Source of the DNA: a bacterium
GTDB taxonomy: Bacteria > Patescibacteriota > Saccharimonadia > Saccharimonadales > Saccharimonadaceae
NCBI GenBank assembly: GCA_030429935.1
Contig: JAUIGH010000005.1
Coordinates: 1-33,905 of the forward strand
Direction: 5' to 3'
Length of the DNA stretch: 33,905 nucleotides
Position numbers and translations under genes: made by a program. This document shows, piece by piece, positions 1 to 6,905 of the stretch. The notes under the pieces are model-generated. The model was not told the DNA's origin and searched no databases. It was given only the letters and a program-made list of their open reading frames with translations. Position 1 is the stretch's first letter, and every line of letters begins with the position of its first letter.

Positions 1-1168
1 TCCATGGTGTCGTCGTCCAGGCCAGAAGGTGCATAGCTTTTTCACCCTCTATAAGCTCTTTGACCTTTGTTTCAATCTCATTTATATTTCGGCTCATTAT
101 CTCATCGCGATCAATATTGTCACCTGTCGTATCATCAATGTCCCAATGAACAACGTTATCGCCACTTAGCCATTCTGGCGAATCATCCTCGCCAGTAATG
201 TCCACAATAAGGTCATATTTTTTTATGTCATCTGGTTTTAATTGTGTGCGAGATGCATCACTAATATCAATTTCATAATCTTTTTGCAAAAACTCCTTCG
301 CTCGCCCCTGATGCCCAACTTGGAATGCTTTCATAGCCTCACTATATGTTTTTGCATCTGGATGAATAGTGTCTACGGCCACGCCTGCAGATTCAGCATT
401 GTTTGAATTAGTAAATTGATTGTAAAGAGCTTTTGCTATTTGTGAACGATTTATGTTGGCATAGCATACGAATAAGACTTTCGCACCTTTCTTTAATGGT
501 TCGCGAGTGTTCTCATTACTTTTTAACTTAAACTTTACATACACACTCGGCTCGGTCACATCCTGATACGCGCCGGCGTCCATGGTGACTTCGGCCTTGC
601 TGAGCGGCGTGCCGTCGAGCGTACAGTACATCAGGACTTTTTCGCCCTCGTAGATTTTGCCTTTTTCATATAGTTCTTTGAACGCCCACCAAATCGATTC
701 CATGTAGTCTTTGTCCATGGTCTTGTACGCACCCTGGAAATCCACCCAGCGTCCGATGCGATCGACTGTATCTTCCCAGGCGCTGCTGGTTTCGAGCATA
801 TTCTCGCGCGTAGCGTTGATGTATTTTTCGATACCGTAATCGATGACTTCTTGGCGACTGTGGATACCGAGTTTTTTCTCGGTAAATCGCTCGGCTGGTA
901 ATCCATGCGCGTCCCAGCCCCACACGCGCTCAACGCGCTTGCCTTTCATCGTCTGATACCGCGGCACAGCGTCTTTGACGATACTACTCAGCAGCGTACC
1001 GTGGTGCGGCACACCACTGATAAACGGCGGCCCGTCATAAAACACATAGCCGTTGTCTTTTGGTCGCTGTTCAACCGATTTCTCAAATGTCTTATCCTGC
1101 TTCCAGCGCTGCACCCAATCTTTTTCATACTCCAGCGCTCGCCTGCGTGTACCGTGTTTGAATTTCAT
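1..1168 (-). CDS. ileS: Isoleucyl-tRNA synthetase, N-terminal part (runs off left edge), with an inserted LMW-PTP/ArsC-like domain
   Basis: Hand translation from ATG at 1168: MKFKHGTRRRALEYEKDWVQRWKQ...YVFYDGPPFISGVPHHGTLLSSIVKDAVPRYQTMKGKRVERVWGWDAHGLPAE...SVYVKFKL[...KVLFVCYANINRSQIAKALYN...ESAGVAVD...VVHWDIDD...]MHLLAWTTTPW. Class I HxGH-type motif (PHHG) and WTTTPW present. Frame open to base 1. Confidence 0.95.
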   Translation of the reverse strand, partial: MKFKHGTRRRALEYEKDWVQRWKQDKTFEKSVEQRPKDNGYVFYDGPPFISGVPHHGTLLSSIVKDAVPRYQTMKGKRVERVWGWDAHGLPAERFTEKKLGIHSRQEVIDYGIEKYINATRENMLETSSAWEDTVDRIGRWVDFQGAYKTMDKDYMESIWWAFKELYEKGKIYEGEKVLMYCTLDGTPLSKAEVTMDAGAYQDVTEPSVYVKFKLKSNENTREPLKKGAKVLFVCYANINRSQIAKALYNQFTNSNNAESAGVAVDTIHPDAKTYSEAMKAFQVGHQGRAKEFLQKDYEIDISDASRTQLKPDDIKKYDLIVDITGEDDSPEWLSGDNVVHWDIDDTTGDNIDRDEIMSRNINEIETKVKELIEGEKAMHLLAWTTTPW

Positions 1169-1767
1169 GATTTTTCTCCTGTAATTATCGTTAGTAGTTC
1201 GGGGAACGCATCTGTCTGCAGGTCATGATAGCTAAAATGGCCTTTACCATCATACTGATGGTGCTGTACGTCGCGCACTGACTCCAAAATCTGCTTGGTT
1301 GATTGCTGCACATCGCTATCGTCATCACTCGAAACTAATAAATGGATCTCGTTTGCGCGACTTGAAAGTTCCGGATCAATATCAAAATCAAACATGTCCG
1401 TAGTCTGTTCACGAGCAGGGTCTAACCATGGAGCGACCAAAATGACTTTACCTACGCGAATTTCTGGATTTTCGCTCAAATAGCGAACCAAAAATCCAGC
1501 TCCACAACTATAACCGACGAGAATCATTTGCTCATTGAGTGGCAGATACCGCTCGAGCTCGATGAGCCATTTCTCATACGTAGGCTTGTATGCTTCATAA
1601 ACTTCTGGAGTGTGTGCCTCCCAGCCTTCGATCAATAGTTGCTTTTGCAGCCATGGTAGCCAGTGCGAGTTGCTGAGACTCGGAAATTCAGGCGAGCGAT
1701 ATTCGTTTTCATAACATGTGCCATGAAGTATGATCGCTCGCTGCCGAGCGTGGTGTTTGAATTTCAT
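1165..1767 (-). CDS. Alpha/beta hydrolase, RBBP9/YdeN-like serine hydrolase
   Basis: AIILHG, GYSCGAGFLVRYL nucleophile elbow, VILVAPWLDP, GKGHFSYHD; ATGA overlap with ileS. Confidence 0.85.
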   Translation of the reverse strand: MKFKHHARQRAIILHGTCYENEYRSPEFPSLSNSHWLPWLQKQLLIEGWEAHTPEVYEAYKPTYEKWLIELERYLPLNEQMILVGYSCGAGFLVRYLSENPEIRVGKVILVAPWLDPAREQTTDMFDFDIDPELSSRANEIHLLVSSDDDSDVQQSTKQILESVRDVQHHQYDGKGHFSYHDLQTDAFPELLTIITGEKS

Positions 1768-2312
1768 AGTTCCTCCTCTATTTGGTATTTCCAGCCCGGC
1801 TTCCAGGCACCAGTTTTACGCCAGTTTTCATTGATCGCTTGCTGCCATGTTTTGCCCCGTAGCAAGACTTCGAGCGCTAACTGCGGCGCTTCGTGTGCAA
1901 CAATCGCAATATGCTTGCCCGAATAATTTACTCGCAACATGTCCAAAAAATCTCTCATACGCGCTTCGACATCTTCGTAGCTTTCGCCATCTGGAAATGG
2001 CTCGCTGACAAAGTCGGCCATCGTCTCCTTGAACATATGTTTTTTGCCATTGTATTCACCGTAATTCGCTTCCCGCAAGCGCTTATCAATCACAATTTCA
2101 TGTGTATTTCCAAACCCAAGCCGTGCCGAATCAATCGCCCGACCGAGGTCAGAGCAAAACACAATCTCGAAGCTATTGTCGCTGATCTGGTTTGGCAATT
2201 CCGCGGCTTGCTGCGCACCTAGCTCGGACAATTCGCCAGGCAACCAGCCGGTCGCTCGCTTGGTTTCATTATCGCTCGTCGTACCGTGGACAAAATAGGT
2301 GATTTGTATCAT
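1764..2312 (-). CDS. Histidine phosphatase (phosphoglycerate mutase-like) family protein
   Basis: ITYFVHGTTSDNE...GELSELGAQQAAEL...VFCSDLGRAIDSA...REANYGEYNG...HIAIVAHEA; start set at ATG 2312 (ATGA overlap with upstream gene). Confidence 0.85.
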   Translation of the reverse strand: MIQITYFVHGTTSDNETKRATGWLPGELSELGAQQAAELPNQISDNSFEIVFCSDLGRAIDSARLGFGNTHEIVIDKRLREANYGEYNGKKHMFKETMADFVSEPFPDGESYEDVEARMRDFLDMLRVNYSGKHIAIVAHEAPQLALEVLLRGKTWQQAINENWRKTGAWKPGWKYQIEEEL

Positions 2313-2728
2313 TTTGTCTCCTTCCAAAACACTCGATACTCGCTCGCTTCGTGATAACCCAACTCGCGATACCGATTTAGTAGTTGATCATTGCTCGGAT
2401 TTGTGTACACGATAATGTCTTCGTGACCTCGGTCTTGAGCGATATTTCGTGCTGCAGCGTCGAGCTCGGCAGCCGCTTGCTCGGCCTGCCCGTTAGACGG
2501 ATCGACACAAAATCGTAGCAACCAGCAGCTGTGTGGATTGTCCATTATCATCACCGTGCCAACGACGACGTTGTCAATTTCGCACACTAACAGATCACCA
2601 GCTTTGGTTGTCGCTTCAAGTTTCTCGGCGGTATCGCGTGACGGATCGTATTTGCCACCGTATGACGCACTGTTTTTGTACAGAGTAACCACCTGCTCAA
2701 AATCTCGGTTTTCGTAGTTACGAATCAT
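2309..2728 (-). CDS. GNAT family N-acetyltransferase
   Basis: MIRNYENRDFEQVVTLYKNSASYGG...VVVGTVMIMDNPHSCWLLRFCVDPSNGQAEQAAAELDAAARNIAQDRG...LNRYRELGYHEASEYRVFWKE. Confidence 0.75.
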   Translation of the reverse strand: MIRNYENRDFEQVVTLYKNSASYGGKYDPSRDTAEKLEATTKAGDLLVCEIDNVVVGTVMIMDNPHSCWLLRFCVDPSNGQAEQAAAELDAAARNIAQDRGHEDIIVYTNPSNDQLLNRYRELGYHEASEYRVFWKETK

Positions 2729-3072
2729 GCCTTTGACTCCTCGTGATGCTTGGCTGGATCAAACGCTGGGCCGCAGCTGACGATCATATCGAACTCGCCG
2801 CCCCAGCGAAATCGCTCTAGCGGCGACAGATACATGACGTCGCCCTCGGCCAATTCTCGTCGCTGTTCACCGCGCACCTCGAGCCACCCGGTGCCGCTGA
2901 TGATGACGGCCATCTCGTGCGCTTCTTCGTTGTACGCCCAAGCCCGCGCCGGATACTCGCCACGAATCGATATCTTCGCCACATCCACTTGATCGCTAGT
3001 GGCGTACGAGCGTCCGTAACAGACATCGCTGTTGCGGAATTCTTCGCCCTCGGTGTCGCGCCAGTATCTCAT
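2725..3072 (-). CDS. Cupin-domain protein
   Basis: MRYWRDTEGEEFRNSDVCYGRSYATSDQVDVAKISIRGEYPARAWAYNEEAHEMAVIISGTGWLEVRGEQRRELAEGDVMYLSPLERFRWGGEFDMIVSCGPAFDP; start moved from track 3159 to ATG 3072 (ATGA overlap). Confidence 0.75.
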   Translation of the reverse strand: MRYWRDTEGEEFRNSDVCYGRSYATSDQVDVAKISIRGEYPARAWAYNEEAHEMAVIISGTGWLEVRGEQRRELAEGDVMYLSPLERFRWGGEFDMIVSCGPAFDPAKHHEESKA

Positions 3073-3599
3073 CGATCCGCCCCCCGCACCATCTTGACGA
3101 TTCGCATCGGGGTTTCTTTGTACGACTTTTCGCTGCCTGGTACGACTCGAAATCCGCATTTTTCATAGAATTTTCTCGCCCTGGCATTGTGAGCGGCGAC
3201 CCACAGAAACTGTTCGTTCTCACGGCCCAGCCAATCGATGGCCGGTTCTGCTAGCTTCATCGCTAGCCCGCTGCCGTAATCTGCTTTGTCGATGTATAGT
3301 CCGCATATCTCAGGCGCCTCGTCACGCCTGGCATCGACAAAGCCGGCGATCCGACCAGTTTCATCCGTGGCGATTCGTAAGTAGTAATCAGGATTTTCAG
3401 AGGCTTCTCGGATGAGCGTTTCTCGAAACTCCACGCCTTTTGGCGACAGCATGCCGTTTGCCATATACTCTTCGACCCATTCTCGCGAGATGTCGGCCGC
3501 CTCGTCAGGGTATGCATCGAGCCATGATTGGCGGTGCATGGCGATCAATCCATCGCGATCATCGACGGTTGGCTGCTTGACGGTGTACGTATGAACCAC
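3069..3599 (-). CDS. GNAT family N-acetyltransferase
   Basis: TVDDRDGLIAMHRQSWLDAYPDEA...GRIAGFVDARRDEAPEICGLYIDKADYGSGLAMKLAEPAIDWLG...NARARKFYEKCGFRVVPGSEKSYKETPMRIVKMV; likely GTG start at 3599 preceded by GGAG; the track start at 3614 (TTG) lies inside the leader. Confidence 0.85.
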   Translation of the reverse strand: MVHTYTVKQPTVDDRDGLIAMHRQSWLDAYPDEAADISREWVEEYMANGMLSPKGVEFRETLIREASENPDYYLRIATDETGRIAGFVDARRDEAPEICGLYIDKADYGSGLAMKLAEPAIDWLGRENEQFLWVAAHNARARKFYEKCGFRVVPGSEKSYKETPMRIVKMVRGADR

Positions 3600-3790
3600 G
3601 CCTGCTCCAAACAAAAATCCCTTCCTAGCTACTGGAATCCGCCTAGGGCTAGAGCGGACGGTACCATCCAGTTTCTAAGAAGAGATTCTTAGCACTTCAT
3701 TTATCTTTTACGCAGATTCACGGGAGATTCTACTGGGGCATACACCTGTTCTTTCTCCGACTCGTGGGTGATAGCCACTCATACGTCGTA
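3600..3790 (-). promoter_or_regulatory. T-box leader (tRNA-sensing), candidate Ile
   Basis: Minus-strand RNA contains ACTGGA-TGGTACC-GTCCGC-tctagcccta-GCGGAT-TCCAGT: helix A1 (ACTGGA/TCCAGT), the conserved 7-nt TGGNACC bulge, helix A2 (GTCCGC/GCGGAT). It is preceded by a stem III-like hairpin CTAAGAA-tctc-TTCTTAG and a helix GGAGA/TCTCC with opposing GAA and AGTA (S-turn-like). ileS is in the downstream operon. Confidence 0.8.
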
Positions 3791-3795
3791 TACGC

Positions 3796-3825
3796 AGTAT
3801 ACTCCTCTGTTAGCTCCATCGTCAA
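3796..3825 (-). promoter_or_regulatory. Sigma70-type promoter for the T-box/ileS operon
   Basis: Minus strand TTGACG - 18 nt - TATACT. Confidence 0.6.
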
Positions 3826-3869
3826 CTGGTGACGATATTTGCTTATGTATATTTTATGTGATAAAAGTA

Positions 3870-3898
3870 TTGACATAATCATCATAATTTGATATAGT
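3870..3898 (+). promoter_or_regulatory. Sigma70-type promoter for the 3984 surface protein
   Basis: TTGACA - 17 nt - TATAGT; the 5' UTR carries hairpin GTGTGC-gtgga-GCACAC. Confidence 0.6.
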
Positions 3899-3983
3899 TG
3901 TAGCCATAAGCCGCGAACGTGTGCGTGGAGCACACCGAAGTACGGCGTATATCAAGTCGTAATTAGTAGAGGAGAGACCTACT

Positions 3984-4679
3984 ATGAAGACCACTCATAT
4001 CGTACTCGGTGCCGTATTGACACTCAGTGCTATAACCGCTGCCGTCGCACCTGCTGCGCAGACAGCCGCAACCAACTCATGTAAAACCAATCCATTCCTG
4101 CGCATCGTCGGTGCTGCCGGCCAAGTCGTAGAAATGGGCGCCAACCACAACTGTTCTGTACAGCCTGTTTGCACGCACGGTGGTGCTCACGCATCATTCT
4201 TGAACATCCGTGGCGCGGCAGGACAAACTGTTCAGATGGGTGCGCAAACTGCCGGATCACACAATGATTGTGATGACACATCTGAGCCTATCGACGATCA
4301 CGACTATTGCGACACCAATGCATACCTCGATATTCGTGGTGCTGCAGGTCAAGTTGTCCAGATGGGTGCTGGCGCCACAGACTGTGACGACGAGGAGCCA
4401 GAAACGCCAGTCGAAGAGCCAGAAACTCCGATTGAGGAGCCAGAAACTCCTGTCGAGGAGCCAGAAACGCCAGTCGAAGAGCCAGATAATCCTGAGACAG
4501 AAACTCCTGTCGAAGAAGAAGCTGACGACGAGACTGAAGTTGAAGTCAAAACAGCCTCGACTGAAAAAGTCACCAAACTGCCAACCACAGGTATCGACTT
4601 CAGCGGTCTGCTGATCGGCCTATCAGGTGCAGTCGCAGCTGGCGCTGTGTACGCGGTGAGCTTCTTGCGACGACAATAG
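3984..4679 (+). CDS. Secreted LPXTG-anchored protein with three Cys-bounded GAAGQ repeats and a PEEPETP stalk
   Basis: N-terminal signal peptide (MKTTHIVLGAVLTLSAITAAVAPAAQTA); three (L/Y)xIxGAAGQxVxMGA repeats; EEPETPV repeats; C-terminal LPTTG + TM + RRQ; RBS aggagag. Confidence 0.8.
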   Translation: MKTTHIVLGAVLTLSAITAAVAPAAQTAATNSCKTNPFLRIVGAAGQVVEMGANHNCSVQPVCTHGGAHASFLNIRGAAGQTVQMGAQTAGSHNDCDDTSEPIDDHDYCDTNAYLDIRGAAGQVVQMGAGATDCDDEEPETPVEEPETPIEEPETPVEEPETPVEEPDNPETETPVEEEADDETEVEVKTASTEKVTKLPTTGIDFSGLLIGLSGAVAAGAVYAVSFLRRQ

Positions 4680-4705
4680 TCGATCGACCAGGATCACACC
4701 ACACG

Positions 4706-4736
4706 AAAACCGCTCGTATCAACTCGGGCGGTTTTT
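4706..4736 (+). terminator. Intrinsic terminator of the 3984 gene
   Basis: AAAACCGCTCG-tatcaact-CGGGCGGTTTTT (one G-U pair). Confidence 0.7.
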
Positions 4737-4747
4737 GACTGTAATCG

Positions 4748-4776
4748 TTGACATACGGTATCATATACTTTATAAT
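4748..4776 (+). promoter_or_regulatory. Consensus sigma70 promoter
   Basis: TTGACA - exactly 17 nt - TATAAT. Confidence 0.8.
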
Positions 4777-4820
4777 ATACCTATTATCACCGGTGGGATA
4801 ATGCGAGAAAGACTATTGGT

Positions 4821-4994
4821 ATGAACCAAGCCGACACAGACCAGATCTACATCCTCGACGCTGCCTACACCGACGAGCCAGGCATCGCCGCCCTGCCCGA
4901 AACCGGTACAGAAGTGCTAGTGCCCCTGCTGGTGACTCTGGCCCTCGCCTATCTGACATACCTCATCGTGCTACGCTACCAACGCAGCACCTAG
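4821..4994 (+). CDS. 57-aa LPETG cell-wall sorting miniprotein
   Basis: Hand translation: MNQADTDQIYILDAAYTDEPGIAALPETGTEVLVPLLVTLALAYLTYLIVLRYQRST*. Consensus promoter 45 nt upstream, purine-rich RBS gagaaag, LPETG + TM + RYQR tail. Below the ORF-track length cutoff. Confidence 0.75.
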   Translation: MNQADTDQIYILDAAYTDEPGIAALPETGTEVLVPLLVTLALAYLTYLIVLRYQRST

Positions 4995-5001
4995 CAGCAC
5001 A

Positions 5002-5505
5002 TCACCACAACCACTTGCGGCGCTTGACGAAATCGTGACTCAGCCACCAGTCGGTGATACTCCATTCGCGTCGGCTGAGCGCAGCCACCCAGATGACCAC
5101 GGCGTAAATCAAATGGTCGTCGATGATCGGGTTGTTTTCCAGTGGCAATAGCGCCGCCCACATCAGTACTAATAGAACTGTCGCGCTAATTGCAGCGATA
5201 CGAAGCCCGATTCCGAGGATGAGCGCTAGGCCGATGCCGAGTAGACCAAACATAAACAGCCAATCCACCCATGCCATGCCAGCCAGACTGGTAAATACGC
5301 TCGCAAACGGGCTGTCGGGGTTTACACCGAACTGCAAAAAACCACTGGTTGGCGAGCCGCCACTGATCCAGGCGTTGCCTGATTCGGTCGCGTAGCCCAG
5401 TCCGAACGTCTTATCTAAAAATGCCCACAAAAATACGAATCCGATCATTATTCGCGCTAGTGCCAACATGTGCCAAGCGTTTTTATAAGTTGGATGTTTT
5501 TTCAT
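5002..5505 (-). CDS. DoxX/DoxD-like membrane protein
   Basis: LALARIMIGFVFLWAFLDKTFGLGY...SGNAWISGGSPTSGFL...GLLGIGLALILGIGLRIAAISATVLLVLMW...DDHLIYAVVIWVAAL; multiple TM helices. Confidence 0.75.
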   Translation of the reverse strand: MKKHPTYKNAWHMLALARIMIGFVFLWAFLDKTFGLGYATESGNAWISGGSPTSGFLQFGVNPDSPFASVFTSLAGMAWVDWLFMFGLLGIGLALILGIGLRIAAISATVLLVLMWAALLPLENNPIIDDHLIYAVVIWVAALSRREWSITDWWLSHDFVKRRKWLW

Positions 5506-5550
5506 GTAATGCCCCTTTTTTGGTTACTGTCGTTCATCTGGTAATTGAAT

Positions 5551-6180
5551 TTACGAAAACAGTCCTTCACCATATTTGATGATGATGGCAGCGATGACGG
5601 CTATGATCAGCGTCCACATAGCGAGTTTATCGAAATCTTTTTCGATCCAAGTATGAAGCGTTTTCTGGATGCGCTTTGGGAAATACAAATTATTTTCTCG
5701 GATGTTATAGCGCGTGATCGCGAACCAGACTAGCGTCGTGGTCAATGTGACGAGTAGGCACCACGGACAGAGTGCACCGATAATGAAATAGCTCACACCG
5801 AGGAGATATAGCGCAAATAGAAATCCAAGCGTATAAAATATCTGTGCCGTCGCCATGAACCAACGCGGAAACACGATGCCCGCCAAGCCCGCAACTGCCA
5901 CGGTGATGACTACTGGTTCTGCGATCATACCAAGAAAACTATTAGGAAATCCAAACAAATACGCCGACTCGTGCAAGCCCACCGTCGCACAGTTGAGCAC
6001 GATATTCACACTACACGCCAGGACCGCGTCAGGATTACGGGCTAATTCAACCGCTTCGACGCTGAGGACAAACGATGCGATTAAACTGGCGATCGAACCG
6101 ACCAACATGCTACCGAATATCCAGCGATTATCACGCAGCTTCTTGTCGCGGTGGGTAAAAAAATCAATCAATTTACGCAT
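5551..6180 (-). CDS. Vitamin K epoxide reductase (VKOR) family protein
   Basis: Polytopic; CSVNIVLNCATVGLHESAYLFGFPNSFLGM and CPWC active-site motif (GALCPWCLLVTL). Confidence 0.9.
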   Translation of the reverse strand: MRKLIDFFTHRDKKLRDNRWIFGSMLVGSIASLIASFVLSVEAVELARNPDAVLACSVNIVLNCATVGLHESAYLFGFPNSFLGMIAEPVVITVAVAGLAGIVFPRWFMATAQIFYTLGFLFALYLLGVSYFIIGALCPWCLLVTLTTTLVWFAITRYNIRENNLYFPKRIQKTLHTWIEKDFDKLAMWTLIIAVIAAIIIKYGEGLFS

Positions 6181-6430
6181 AATAACTCACTTCGCTGATC
6201 GTCGGCAACGGTGTGCCGCGCCAATGGTTTTGCAATTGACCATCGTCGGACAGAGCGATAATCGTCGGGTACTCGACGACGTCGTAGACGCGCGCAAAAT
6301 CAGCGCCTTCGCGGGTATCTGGGTCCATCGTCTCGAGCTGTCGGCCGGTTTGGCGCGCAAAATCGCGCAGATAATCCGAGACTTGCCGGCCATGATCTGA
6401 GGCCTCGCGGTACAATACGACGACTCTCAT
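6173..6430 (-). CDS. Small thioredoxin-fold-like protein lacking CXXC
   Basis: MRVVVLYREASDHGRQVSDYLRDFARQTGRQLETMDPDTREGADFARVYDVVEYPTIIALSDDGQLQNHWRGTPLPTISEV; YPTI cis-Pro-like loop; overlaps VKOR and NrdR genes. Confidence 0.55.
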   Translation of the reverse strand: MRVVVLYREASDHGRQVSDYLRDFARQTGRQLETMDPDTREGADFARVYDVVEYPTIIALSDDGQLQNHWRGTPLPTISEVSYYA

Positions 6431-6900
6431 CCGGCGTTCTCCTCGTCTTTTTGCTGACGCTTGGTTTCGAGTATGTTGACGAAATCATCCAACGTCCGAA
6501 AATCGTGAAACACGCTGGCAAATCGGACATAGGCGACTTCGTTGACATCAGCTAATTTATCGAGCACGATCTGACCGATGGCACGCGACGCGACTTCGTT
6601 TTCACCCAGGTCATACACCTGGTCTTCGATGTCGTTGATGATTGACTCGACTTCCATCTCAGATTCAAAAAATTTCCCGACCGAACGGTGTACAGCAGCG
6701 GCGAGTTTGTCGCGGTCGAACAACTCGCGCGTGCCATCGCGTTTGACGACGGCGATATTGCGCCGTTCGATGCGTTCATAGGTGGTAAAACGGTGGCCGT
6801 CTGATGTCTCGCGGCGACGGCGGATCGCCAAACCGTCGGTCGATTCGCGTGATTCCAAGACGCGGCTGTCACCGATCTTGTAGTTATTCGTCATCGACAC
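6427..6900 (-). CDS. nrdR: NrdR-like ATP-cone repressor with lost zinc ribbon
   Basis: DSRESTDGLAIRRRRETSDGHRFTTYERIE then ATP-cone VVKRDGTRELFDRDKLAAAVHRSVGK...IINDIEDQVYDLGENEVASRAIGQIVLDKLADVNEVAYVRFASVFHDFRTLDDFVNIL. Confidence 0.85.
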   Translation of the reverse strand: MSMTNNYKIGDSRVLESRESTDGLAIRRRRETSDGHRFTTYERIERRNIAVVKRDGTRELFDRDKLAAAVHRSVGKFFESEMEVESIINDIEDQVYDLGENEVASRAIGQIVLDKLADVNEVAYVRFASVFHDFRTLDDFVNILETKRQQKDEENAG

Positions 6901-6905
6901 GCCTC

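Noticed and set aside
631-933. Track ORFs at 631-933 and 666-923 (minus)
   Set aside because: Out of frame with the clear ileS reading frame that covers the same strand
4349-4588. Minus-strand ORF of SGSSTGVSGSS repeats
   Set aside because: Antisense reading of the EEPETPV-encoding repeats of the 3984 gene; low complexity and no independent signals
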